In this document: piece after piece, positions 1 through 7,582 of the stretch
How positions within the stretch are numbered: the stretch's first letter is position 1
Layout: every line of letters starts with the position of its first letter
Origin: Grimontia marina
GTDB lineage: Bacteria; Pseudomonadota; Gammaproteobacteria; Enterobacterales; Vibrionaceae
NCBI RefSeq assembly: GCF_900060185.1
Contig: NZ_FIZY01000037.1
Location: 1-54,656 of the forward strand
Length of the DNA: 54,656 nt
Direction: 5' to 3'
Made by a program: the position numbers and the translations under genes
The notes under the pieces: generated by a model
The model's input: the letters and a program-made list of their open reading frames with translations, nothing else
Database searches by the model: none
Told to the model about the DNA's origin: nothing

Positions 1-40
1 GTGCCGCCGGTCGTTTGAATGTCCGGAAATGGGCAGTCAG
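1..40. repeat. Direct repeat, left copy, flanking the toxin/AbiE segment
   Basis: This stretch aligns in the same orientation with 3991-4030; the best part, 13-40 against 4003-4030, matches at about 24 of 28 positions. The two copies bracket the bacteriocin/immunity and AbiE genes. The left copy touches the window edge, so its true extent is unknown. It may be a recombination boundary or simply a dispersed intergenic repeat. Confidence 0.5.
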
Positions 41-109
41 TCTGGGGTGTATTGCGACATGCTCGAAGGGGTATTCAGTGAGTTAACGGGGCTGAATACT
101 AGGCTTTAA
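2..109 (+). CDS. Possible 3' end of an ORF running in from the left edge
   Basis: A frame is open from the window edge to a TAA at 107-109 and would give about 35 residues. I recognise no domain. The related repeat at 3991-4030 keeps a similar reading frame for some 15 codons and then stops, which could mean a shared gene tail or chance. Only the upstream sequence can decide. Confidence 0.2.
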   Translation, partial: CRRSFECPEMGSQSGVYCDMLEGVFSELTGLNTRL

Positions 110-141
110 TCAGTTACGTAACTTATGTAAATGAAGTAAAG

Positions 142-165
142 GGCATAACTTATGTAAGTTATGCC
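142..165. terminator. Hairpin beyond the immunity gene
   Basis: An 11-bp perfect inverted repeat (GGCATAACTTA / TAAGTTATGCC) with a 2-base centre lies just past the immunity gene stop. It is followed by a T-rich run on the plus strand but only a weak one on the minus strand. It could end transcription of the minus-strand toxin/immunity unit or of the plus-strand frame from the left. Confidence 0.45.
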
Positions 166-173
166 TGTTTCTT

Positions 174-431
174 TTAGCTGCCTTTGAAGCCTGGTAAGCC
201 TTCTGAGGCTCTCCATTCCTTCACAATACGAACGATATTCTCAGGGGTGCCGTTTTCTTCTACTTCTGGGTAGTAGATGAGATCAGAGCCGTCAGGGTGT
301 TCAGTTATTTCTTCGAAGTGATCAACCAATGCATCCAGTTCATTTTCTGATGGCGCATCAGCTTTACAAATCTTGATAAGAAGATCTAAGAATTCGTCTT
401 CTGTGTATTCTGTTATCGTCTGCTTTGTCAT
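174..431 (-). CDS. Im-type immunity protein for a DNase bacteriocin
   Basis: An 85-residue acidic protein of the colicin/pyocin DNase immunity family (Im2/Im7/Im8/Im9, four-helix bundle). The family's helix III segment, with the paired tyrosines that contact the nuclease, is visible as SDLIYYPE, preceded by HFEEITEHPDG. The C-terminus, EWRASEGLPGFK, also matches the family. It should bind and block the HNH nuclease encoded immediately upstream. The ATG shares an ATGA overlap with the toxin stop (428-431), so the two are translationally coupled. Length and all signature residues look intact, so immunity is probably still made even though the toxin frame is broken. Confidence 0.93.
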   Translation of the reverse strand: MTKQTITEYTEDEFLDLLIKICKADAPSENELDALVDHFEEITEHPDGSDLIYYPEVEENGTPENIVRIVKEWRASEGLPGFKGS

Positions 432-1984
432 TTAGAACCTCTATGAATTTCAATATGATGCTTTGGAGTAATGACCCGCAAATTATCAACATTGTAAACT
501 TCACCGCCGTATTGGATCTCTTTTATATGGTGCAGTTCGAAGGCTTTTCTGCCTTTTTTACCACCACTGTGATCTGCTTTTCTGGCCCTTGGTGCGTAAC
601 CTTTACTCATTCTTTCTTTGTTTGAATCTATAAACTGGCTTGAAAGTCGTTCATCTTTAGACACCTCAATCCAAAACGCTTCTCTGAATTTATCAAAGCT
701 AGAGAACTCGCGCCCCCGCATTTTGTCTGCAATTTGTGAAGGGATGGGAGAGCCGAGCTCTTTACCCGCATTTTCTAACCAGATGCCTGTAATGTCTTCG
801 CCTTGTCCCGTCACGCCACCTGGCTTATTCCTCGGTGAACTAAACACCAGGTAAAGCGGCGGTATGCCGCTGTCTGCCGGAAAGGTAACGATCAGCTCTA
901 TGTGTTCGGCTTCTGGGTTGGGGTAGACAAGGGTAGTCAGCTCCTGCCCGTCATCTTCTATCGGGCGCACCAGAATGTTGCTGATTTCCAGCCCGCTGGT
1001 ATCGGGGAAGGAGGTGCCAGCAGTGAGCACGTTGTCGCTGTCGTCGGGGAACCAGGTCAGCGTGATCTCTTCATCAACCTTGGCTTCGAACCTGTCTTCG
1101 ACGGCTTCTGCAGAAATCCGTCTGACGGTATCGCCGTAAGGGTTCCCTTCGCCGGTGTGAATGCCTATCGCCTGCGGGTTGCCGTGCTCGTCTTGGTAGA
1201 GCCGGAACCGCACTCGGGTGGCCGCTTCTGGCAGTTGTGCCAGCTCTTCGTCTGTGTAGAGGGTCCCGTCTCCCAGTTGTGAAGGCCAGAACGCGAGGGC
1301 AAGAAAGTTGGCGCGTTTGGCGGCGCTTTTGGCTATCTCGCCCGTCAGTCCCCAGTTCAGCGGCATCCGTGTTGTGTTGCCGGTGAGTTTTGTCAGGGGC
1401 AGTCGCCCGCTGGCGTCTAATGCCTGGGCGGGCACCATGGCCGCCATCATGCCGAAGTTGGGCGCTTTCAGTGCTTCTTCGCATGCCTGTGTGTCGCCAT
1501 AAGGGCGGGTGCAGGATTTGGCGAACACTTTATCGGCCTGTGCCGGTTTGCCAAAGTTCTCTGAAATCTTGGTCGGGGCGATGGGCTCAGGCGGGGGATC
1601 CGCGACGACGGCCTCGGGCGTATATGGCGGCTATGGTAATGGCGGGTTCAGTGAACCGCCGCCGGAAGCGGGTGCACCTTGGACTTTGGTGCGGGACACC
1701 ATGGCTTGTTGTGCCTGTGGCGAAAGGTGATTGCTGGCTTCTGGGTTGACGCGCCAGGTGGTGTTGCCCATGGCGCCTTTCTGGGCTTGCAGGGCGGGTA
1801 CATTGGGGGCGTCGTTGAGCAGCACGAGTTGCCCGTCGTAGAGCTTGTTTTTGAACACATCGATGGCCATGCCGTCGGGGATGACGCGCTCTAGATCGCG
1901 TGCGCTCATCTGCTGAAAACCGCCTTCGACTTTGCCAAATTCATACGCCATTAAATCGGTGGCTTTCACTACCCGTAAACTCAC
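428..1984 (-). pseudogene. S-type pyocin/colicin HNH DNase toxin, interrupted by an in-frame amber codon
   Basis: One reading frame runs from GTG 1984 (SD GGAAG about 7 nt upstream) to TGA 428-430, with a single TAG at 1631-1633. Read through, it gives about 518 residues: an unrecognised N-terminal domain (1-110), a proline-rich linker around the stop (the sequence on both sides is PP-rich), an S-type pyocin-like domain (about 150-400) and a C-terminal colicin E9-type DNase. The DNase keeps the HNH/beta-beta-alpha-metal residues: ELHH, the Asn in VDNLRV, and HHIEIH. The second part alone could only start at GTG 1528, with no convincing SD. No LexA box is visible upstream, so it does not look like an SOS-released colicin. 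It may instead be a secreted polymorphic toxin such as a T6SS cargo. GC is higher than in the neighbours. Confidence 0.85.
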
Positions 1985-2130
1985 AGTCTTCCTTTTCTCT
2001 CTCTCCCTGAGTGCTGGTTGTTATCTTAAAGGAGCGTCCACGGCGCACACAGGTAACTATGCATTTTTTCAGATTGTTATCTAACTATTGAGACAGTCTG
2101 GGTGGGGGAACAGGTCGGTGAAATAACGGG

Positions 2131-2946
2131 CTATAGCCCGCATCCTAGCCAGAAATCGGCGAGTAACTGACTGACACGGTCAATATCAGCGCCACGGTGT
2201 GTCGCAGCAATGGCTGCAATAAAAGGGTCCGGTTTATCGTGAACCGTTGTGACAGCGTCAAGCGTCGACGTCGTGAGTAACGGTTTCAAGTCAAAGCCCA
2301 GCAAGTAAGCGCCTTGTCTTTCAACATCGTAGCCGAGTGCTTCACCAGGAACGTAATCCTCCCATAAACGCCCGTCATGAATTTCGTGGTAGCGGCTAAG
2401 TACCGTGAAAAAATCCGTCGCATCTTTACGGTTTTCTGCCCCGCGTTCGAGCCAGGCAATCAGCTTCAAAAGCGCGATCCCAGGCAGGGAAGCTACCTGA
2501 AAAGTGAGATCGTTCCAGACCACGGTCAGGGAGGAGTCATAGGCTTCCTGAAATCCGGCCACCGACATGGTGATATCAAAATGCGGTGGCCAGGTGATAT
2601 CACCTTGTGGATCTGCCACTGCGCCGAACGGAATAATATCAATCGGTAGCTGCGTCTTAGGCTCAGTTAAGCGGTGTTCAACACGGGAGGATTTTAAGCC
2701 AGCTGCCAGCAGCTTCTCTCTGGTTGCATGAAAAGCGTCCCAGCTGTCGACCAAAATGGCGGTATCAATATCCCGGGTGGCGCGGATTGGCGGGTAGCCA
2801 TGAATACCGTGCAACACGACATCACGGGCGGTGGCACCGGCAATGAAATAAGGGACGCCAAGCCCGTTGATGATCCGTACCAGGCTATCAAGCGCATACT
2901 CAAACTGCGGGTTAAGGGAGTGAGTGAAGGTGTAGGTATTGATCAT
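2131..2946 (-). CDS. AbiEii-type nucleotidyltransferase toxin
   Basis: A 271-residue protein of the AbiEii/nucleotidyltransferase toxin family (type IV or AbiE toxin-antitoxin systems). The NTase signature is visible: GATARD at residues 37-42, followed by RDID with Asp59 and Asp61 as the likely metal-binding pair. A KLIAW...RKDATDF segment is typical of this family. Characterised relatives modify or inactivate translation components such as tRNA and cause reversible growth arrest that blocks phage spread. Its start lies 35 bp inside the upstream antitoxin gene, so translation is coupled. Family assignment is firm; the target is not known. Confidence 0.85.
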   Translation of the reverse strand: MINTYTFTHSLNPQFEYALDSLVRIINGLGVPYFIAGATARDVVLHGIHGYPPIRATRDIDTAILVDSWDAFHATREKLLAAGLKSSRVEHRLTEPKTQLPIDIIPFGAVADPQGDITWPPHFDITMSVAGFQEAYDSSLTVVWNDLTFQVASLPGIALLKLIAWLERGAENRKDATDFFTVLSRYHEIHDGRLWEDYVPGEALGYDVERQGAYLLGFDLKPLLTTSTLDAVTTVHDKPDPFIAAIAATHRGADIDRVSQLLADFWLGCGL

Positions 2947-3895
2947 TTAAGATCTCTGCGGCTTCGCGGTTGCGACTGTCGTTGCTGGCCAGCAGCTCTG
3001 CCACGGTGAGCAGAGCCTGAGTGGCCGTGTTTACACTCAGGCTTTTTCCCCAAAAAGGAGCAGCAATCAGGAGCTGCCCGTCAGCTGAGGGCCTAGCCTC
3101 AAGCTCGCGCATTTTTTTCTGTATCGGATCGCGGGTAAACAACCAGTACTCTTCTGGCTCAAGGTAATTTGTCAGCATTGCTGCAGCGACTTCTCCCCCC
3201 CAGATCTCTCCCTCTTCCAGCGTCATGGCTTGCCAGTGCAGCGGCGTTTTTACCCGAAAGGGGGCCAGTTTTTTTCTGAGTACTTGAGGGTATGCCGCCA
3301 GCCATTGCTGAATAAGGGGAGATCTATCCAAAAAGCGTCGGGACTTTTTGTCTTTGGGGATAGCCTGAATATCGATAAGGTACTTCAGCGTTTTACTGAC
3401 CATCCCCAATGAAACACCGGACTTTTCGGCTATCACTTCATAGGGTTGATTGAGGAGCGTATCGTCAGCCAGCAGGGCAAACAGGCATTTCATGATCCCC
3501 ACACTCAAGGTGGGGCGCGTGTCCTGAATCTTTTCCTGCTTCTTTCCTTCTATATGGAGGAAAAATCCGGGCTGAACAATATGGGCGTTACCGGCTTCAT
3601 CTATATAGTTGATGCGTTTCTCTTCACTGTACTGTCGCAAGAAAGCGCTGAGTGGATTGCAGATCAGCAGGGTTTCACGCTGGCGTTGTGTTTGTAGAAA
3701 CGCATCCAGTGTTGCTTTGCGGTGAATACGTTTGATATCGGCATCAAATGTCCGTGCTTCCCCTGCTATTTTCAGGGTCAAGGTGGCATCTACGCCACTG
3801 TCTCGCGCATCATCATCATCCTGGTATTGGATGTCGGTGATCTCGATGTGCTCAGGCAGTGCATCCAATGCCTGACTCAATATCTGCTGTTCCAT
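2912..3895 (-). CDS. AbiEi-type antitoxin and autorepressor
   Basis: A 327-residue protein resembling the long AbiEi/COG4861 antitoxins. The first half carries a REase-like core, and a winged helix-turn-helix segment lies at about 150-195 (EVIAEKSGVSLGMVSKTLKYL), consistent with DNA binding. It is the first gene of the minus-strand pair and overlaps the toxin gene by 35 bp. Known AbiEi proteins counteract the toxin without stable complex formation and repress their own promoter by binding inverted repeats. A perfect inverted repeat lies 34-59 bp upstream of this start. The ATG at 3895 has only a weak SD. Confidence 0.82.
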   Translation of the reverse strand: MEQQILSQALDALPEHIEITDIQYQDDDDARDSGVDATLTLKIAGEARTFDADIKRIHRKATLDAFLQTQRQRETLLICNPLSAFLRQYSEEKRINYIDEAGNAHIVQPGFFLHIEGKKQEKIQDTRPTLSVGIMKCLFALLADDTLLNQPYEVIAEKSGVSLGMVSKTLKYLIDIQAIPKDKKSRRFLDRSPLIQQWLAAYPQVLRKKLAPFRVKTPLHWQAMTLEEGEIWGGEVAAAMLTNYLEPEEYWLFTRDPIQKKMRELEARPSADGQLLIAAPFWGKSLSVNTATQALLTVAELLASNDSRNREAAEILNDQYLHLHSLP

Positions 3896-3928
3896 TTTTT
3901 CACGATAAGAAAGTTTTCATGATTCATG

Positions 3929-3954
3929 AAATATATCATTGGGGTGATATATTT
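3929..3954. promoter_or_regulatory. Inverted-repeat operator of the AbiE pair
   Basis: A perfect 10-bp inverted repeat, AAATATATCA / TGATATATTT, separated by TTGGGG, lies upstream of the antitoxin start. Its position and symmetry fit the autoregulatory AbiEi operator known in other AbiE systems. The AT-rich arms may overlap the -10 region. Confidence 0.7.
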
Positions 3955-3990
3955 TCCAGTTGGATATAGCCTCCTTCGAGGCTTTAAGCA

Positions 3991-4030
3991 GTGCTGTCAG
4001 TGGGTTGAATGTCTGGAAATGGGTAGTGAG
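3991..4030. repeat. Direct repeat, right copy
   Basis: Right partner of the repeat at 1-40, in the same orientation. It lies just outside the AbiE promoter, so the pair encloses the toxin/immunity and AbiE genes. Confidence 0.5.
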
Positions 4031-4159
4031 GATGTTCAGGTATAGGACGGAAAATTATCTGACTAAAAGGTCAATCAGTGAAAATAGCATCGTTAGCAGA
4101 AATCAAAGCCGCAATTTTCTTATATCGTGAGGGCATGGTTCACAACTAAGGAGAAAGCC

Positions 4160-4258
4160 ATGTTAAACATGTTCAGCAAGAACGAAGTCATTGTGATTGC
4201 AGCAGTCGTCGTCGTATTTTTATACCTGCCCATCTTGTTAGAGTTTTTAGCAAGATAA
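4160..4258 (+). CDS. 32-residue single-pass membrane protein
   Basis: This ORF starts with ATG behind a strong SD (AAGGAG, about 6 nt upstream) and ends directly before a rho-independent terminator. The product has a short N-terminal MLNMFSKNE, then a hydrophobic stretch of about 20 residues rich in Val, Ala and Leu, and ends EFLAR, which is one transmembrane helix. SD, length and terminator together argue that it is a real gene with its own transcript. I do not recognise the family. It could be a small regulator of a membrane complex or a type I-like hydrophobic peptide toxin; no antisense RNA is evident. Confidence 0.6.
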   Translation: MLNMFSKNEVIVIAAVVVVFLYLPILLEFLAR

Positions 4259-4263
4259 CTTTG

Positions 4264-4289
4264 AAAGCCGGAGAGATTCCGGCTTTTTT
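4264..4289 (+). terminator. Rho-independent terminator after the small membrane gene
   Basis: Stem AAAGCCGGA / TCCGGCTTT with a 5-nt loop, followed by a T run, 5 nt after the stop codon. Confidence 0.85.
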
Positions 4290-4400
4290 CTCCACAACCC
4301 AACCTTTCTACTCTGTCTTTTCAGACACTCTGATTTGCTCGATTTTCCAGCTGTCAGAAAAGCTGGATCTTGCCAGTGAGACAGAAAGAGATAGAATAAA

Positions 4401-4420
4401 TACTGTATATATAAACAGTA
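4401..4420 (+). promoter_or_regulatory. LexA (SOS) box upstream of umuD
   Basis: TACTGTATATATAAACAGTA fits the gammaproteobacterial LexA consensus closely, including CTGT/ACAG arms and an alternating AT centre. It lies only 8 nt before the umuD ATG, so it must overlap the promoter and the transcript leader would be extremely short. Confidence 0.93.
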
Positions 4421-4427
4421 TTTTTAA

Positions 4428-4835
4428 ATGAACGTTATCCCTATTTTTGCCAGTGCCGGTATCACCGGCTTTGAATCTCCGGCGAGCGATTATCGCCAGC
4501 TACCGCTGAGCTTGGATGAGCTGTTGGTCGAGCATCCCAGCGCGACCTTTATTGGCCGCGCGTCGGGGGAGTCGATGCAGGGCGTCGGTATTTTTGATGG
4601 CGATATCCTAATCGTTGATAGGCACGTCACCGCGAGGGACGGGGACGTCATTGTGGCCAACTTTAACGGGGAGTTTGTCTGTAAGCTTCTCGATGTGTCC
4701 CGCCGTTTGTTACTGTCGGCCAATGACACTTACGCCTCTGTGCAAATCACGAAACACGATACGTTCTCTATTGAGGGTGTCGTCGTCCGCTCTATCCGCT
4801 GTCACCGTGAGAGTCCTTTGTTATGTTCGCGCTAG
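4428..4835 (+). CDS. umuD: UmuD, SOS-cleaved subunit of DNA polymerase V
   Basis: A 135-residue S24-family protein. After RecA-stimulated self-cleavage, UmuD' would pair with UmuC as a translesion polymerase. A likely cleavage site is Ala10-Gly11 (SAGITGF), and the Ser/Lys dyad is Ser49 (GESMQ) and Lys86 (VCKLL). The N-terminal arm is about 14 residues shorter than in E. coli UmuD, which starts further upstream of its Cys-Gly site. The ATG follows the LexA box almost directly and no SD is visible, so translation may be leaderless or nearly so. It overlaps umuC by 13 bp. Confidence 0.92.
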   Translation: MNVIPIFASAGITGFESPASDYRQLPLSLDELLVEHPSATFIGRASGESMQGVGIFDGDILIVDRHVTARDGDVIVANFNGEFVCKLLDVSRRLLLSANDTYASVQITKHDTFSIEGVVVRSIRCHRESPLLCSR

Positions 4836-6076
4836 TCGATGCCAATGCGTTTTACTGCAGTGCTGAGCAGGTGTTTAGGCCAGACTGGCGGGGAAAGCCG
4901 GTGATTGTGCTGTCGAATAATGATGGTTGTGTGGTAGCAGCAAACCGTCAGGCCAGGGAACTAGGGGTAGAGAAGTTTAAGCCGTTTTTTCAAATGCGGA
5001 CCCTGTGTGAAATGAAGGGGGTGATCGTCTGTTCATCGAACTATGAGCTCTATGGCGATCTGTCCGACAAGATGATGCAGGTGATAGGGCGTTTTGCGCC
5101 TGAGCAGCATGTGTATTCGATTGATGAATCCTTTCTGTCTTTTCACCGCTGCGCAGCTATTCCGGATTTACGTGTGCATGCTGAATCTTTGCGTCGGGCG
5201 GTATGGAAAGAGTGCCGGCTGGCGGTCGGGGTCGGTATGGGGGAAACCCTGACCTTGGCCAAGGCGGCAAATCATGCGGCGAAGAAGTTAGCCGGTTATG
5301 CCGGTGTCTGTGTGTTGGACTCGGAGGCTGAGCGTTTCGATGTGTTGGGGCGCATGGCCGTTGGGGATGTCTGGGGTGTCGGTCGGCGGATTTCTGAAAG
5401 GCTGAAACGTCAGGGCATTGAAACCGCGCTGCAGCTGTCGCGCCAGAAACCAGCGTTGATGCGTCGTGAGTTTAATGTGGAAATGGAGCGCACGGTGCGG
5501 GAGCTAAACGGCGAGGTGTGTAAAGGCTGGGATGTGGCCAGGGCCGATAAGCAGCAAATCTTTTCTACCCGCTCGATGGGTGAGCGGATTGTGGAGCAGG
5601 AAGCCCTTCACCAGGCATTGTGTAAGCATGCAGGGATTGCGGCGGCGAAGCTTCGGGCACAAGGGTCGGTGTGTTCGGTGTTGATGGTGTTTGCGGGGAA
5701 TTCGCCGTATGACGAGAAGCCAAGAAGTTTTAAACAGCTACACCGCTTTGCGTTTCCGGTGGACGATACCACGGTGATCACTGCGGCGGTGTCGGCCTTG
5801 GTGCCGTTGTTGTATGAGCTGGGCGTGCAGTATTACAAGGTCGGGGTGGGGCTATTGGATCTAGCCAGGGCCGAGCATGTACAGCCAGATTTGTTTGACA
5901 CCCAGTCAGGGAACCCAGCGTTAATGAAGGCGTTTGATGGGCTGAATCAGCGATATGGTGCCGGCACGGTGTTTCTGGCGGCGGAGGGGATTGAGCAGAA
6001 GTGGGGTATGCGACGGGAGTTTTTGTCACCGCAGTATACGACTCGGTGGGGAGATGTGCCGAGGGTGAGGTGTTGA
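4823..6076 (+). CDS. umuC: UmuC, Y-family catalytic subunit of DNA polymerase V
   Basis: A 417-residue Y-family polymerase of about the length of E. coli UmuC (422). The catalytic motifs are present: FALVDANAFYCS at the N-terminus (first metal-binding Asp), SNNDGCVVAAN, and YSIDESFL (Asp-Glu pair). The little-finger and C-terminal region ends with EQKWGMRREFLSPQYTTRW, typical of UmuC. It overlaps umuD by 13 bp in another frame, so the pair is one SOS operon under the LexA box at 4401-4420. UmuDC pairs of this kind are common on plasmids and islands, which fits the accessory surroundings. Confidence 0.95.
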   Translation: MFALVDANAFYCSAEQVFRPDWRGKPVIVLSNNDGCVVAANRQARELGVEKFKPFFQMRTLCEMKGVIVCSSNYELYGDLSDKMMQVIGRFAPEQHVYSIDESFLSFHRCAAIPDLRVHAESLRRAVWKECRLAVGVGMGETLTLAKAANHAAKKLAGYAGVCVLDSEAERFDVLGRMAVGDVWGVGRRISERLKRQGIETALQLSRQKPALMRREFNVEMERTVRELNGEVCKGWDVARADKQQIFSTRSMGERIVEQEALHQALCKHAGIAAAKLRAQGSVCSVLMVFAGNSPYDEKPRSFKQLHRFAFPVDDTTVITAAVSALVPLLYELGVQYYKVGVGLLDLARAEHVQPDLFDTQSGNPALMKAFDGLNQRYGAGTVFLAAEGIEQKWGMRREFLSPQYTTRWGDVPRVRC

Positions 6077-6318
6077 GGGAGTTTTGGACAGAAGCACGTT
6101 AGAGTATGGATACTAACGTGCCAAAATTGGATTAGAAAAAGTATCTTGAAGCCTTAAATTGCTTGTAGGTTTATATTTCATTGCTATTGATTAATCAAGA
6201 CAGAGCCCCCATATGGTATAAGGATAAGAACACGCCTTACCACTCAGAGCATACATTCACTAACTGAGACAACTGGAGCGTGAAAATAAATATTCCAGAT
6301 TTCTCAAGGAATGATCTA

Positions 6319-7155
6319 ATGATTGCTTATCTTATTCTCGTTCACCGCTATCCAGATCAATTTAAACGGTTATTTCATGCCATATACCATCCAAATAATC
6401 ACTACGTTATCCATGTTGACAAAACTTCTGGCAAAGAAATTTTAGATGAAATATCTTTGTTTATAGGTGATTACAAAAATGCAGAAATTCTTGAATCAGA
6501 AGATGCGCTATGGGGTGGGTATAGCCTAGTTAATATTGAACTTCGTGGTATGGCTAAGTTATTAAAAATGAATAAAAGCTGGACTCATTTTATAAACCTA
6601 AGTGGACAAGATTTTCCATTGAAAACTCAGCCATATATTCATGACTTTTTGTCAAATAATCCAGACAAGGAATTCATTCGAGCACTAGACCAAAATGAAG
6701 CTAGGCCCGAAACGATGAATCGCATAGAAAATATGTGTTTTGAATATAAAGGACATATTTACCGACCTAAAATAGCCAGAAAATTCATGTCAGGAATAAC
6801 ACCGTTTATAGGCACTCAATGGATGATTGTGTCGCGACAGTTCTGTGATTTTGTCTGTAATTCGGATGCATCTCAGCCCTATAAAGAATTTTATAAAAAT
6901 ACTTTTATTGCTGATGAGGGATTTTTCCAAACGGTTATGATGAATAACGATTGTCATGGTGAAATAGTTCAAGATGATTTGCGTTTTATCGATTGGGTAC
7001 CAGATGGAGACATAAAGCTAAGGCCAAGGACATTTACAATGGCCGATATTTCCAACTTAATATCGAGCCCTAATCTTTTCGCTCGAAAATTTGATCTGTT
7101 AGAGGATGCTAAAGTGGTGGATAGAATTGAACACCACCTCGGTGCAACTGTCTAG
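6319..7155 (+). CDS. GT14-family (core-2/I-branching type) glycosyltransferase
   Basis: A 278-residue protein of the beta-1,6-N-acetylglucosaminyltransferase/xylosyltransferase family (Branch domain). Visible family features are the MIAYLILVHRYPDQFKRLF start, VIHVDKTSG, the segment ALWGGYSLVNIELRGMAKLL, FINLSGQDFPLK and a late DEGFFQTVM. I chose ATG 6319 because AAGGA lies at proper spacing and family members begin with this motif; a GTG at 6280 would add 13 residues with a poor SD. It probably adds a sugar to a surface glycan, but no other polysaccharide gene is near. The DNA is clearly AT-richer than the chromosome around it, suggesting transfer. Confidence 0.85.
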   Translation: MIAYLILVHRYPDQFKRLFHAIYHPNNHYVIHVDKTSGKEILDEISLFIGDYKNAEILESEDALWGGYSLVNIELRGMAKLLKMNKSWTHFINLSGQDFPLKTQPYIHDFLSNNPDKEFIRALDQNEARPETMNRIENMCFEYKGHIYRPKIARKFMSGITPFIGTQWMIVSRQFCDFVCNSDASQPYKEFYKNTFIADEGFFQTVMMNNDCHGEIVQDDLRFIDWVPDGDIKLRPRTFTMADISNLISSPNLFARKFDLLEDAKVVDRIEHHLGATV

Positions 7156-7582
7156 TCTTTAATTAACCACCCTGTATTTACGGGGTGGCTCAAAGAAACC
7201 TAACGCTTATTAGACCACAAATTGTCGTCTTTCATCTTTCGGTAATGCCATCGTTTTCATATTAACTCAACTTATAATCAATAAGTTATGGCACATGACG
7301 AGACTGCAAGATGTCGCCTAATGACGAGAATGAACAGTTATCAACTCAATCGAATAAGTTTTAGTAGGGTAAACGCACGTCCTCTCAATTGTGCAGAGTA
7401 TTTAATCTAAATGTTTTTGGGGCATATGTGTTATAACGATTTCTTCAAGCCTTGATGAACATTTCCTACAACTTCAAATTGGCTCTGTTCAAACTCTATT
7501 GACGGAATATCAGCATGTCCGTTTAACCATGGCCAAACCTCGTTGGTTTTACCGTTATTCTGATGAGCCACATATACGCTTG
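7156..7582. other. Intergenic region, 427 bp, AT-rich
   Basis: No gene is supported here. It separates the plus-strand glycosyltransferase from the minus-strand DUF2971 gene and contains copy A of the 31-bp repeat (7395-7425). I saw no strong terminator. Confidence 0.6.
7395..7425. repeat. 31-bp direct repeat, copy A
   Basis: It matches 9542-9572 at 28 of 31 positions in the same orientation; the shared core reads TCTAAATG...TTTTGGGGCAT. On the minus strand it lies downstream of the DUF2971 gene. With copy B it encloses the two genes at 7583-9329. Confidence 0.75.

Noticed and set aside
902-1282. Plus-strand ORF of 126 codons opposite the toxin
   Set aside because: High-GC shadow of the nuclease toxin frame, without SD or recognisable domain.
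1985-2130. Possible LexA box before the toxin gene
   Set aside because: No CTGT-N8-ACAG arrangement is present in this interval.
4120-4302. 60-codon minus-strand ORF over the small membrane gene
   Set aside because: It is the shadow of the better supported plus-strand gene and covers its terminator.
7180-7260. TAAC/GTT-like strings that might be integron attC ends near the repeats
   Set aside because: No paired inner and outer core sites or imperfect palindrome of attC type could be drawn, and gene orientation is mixed.
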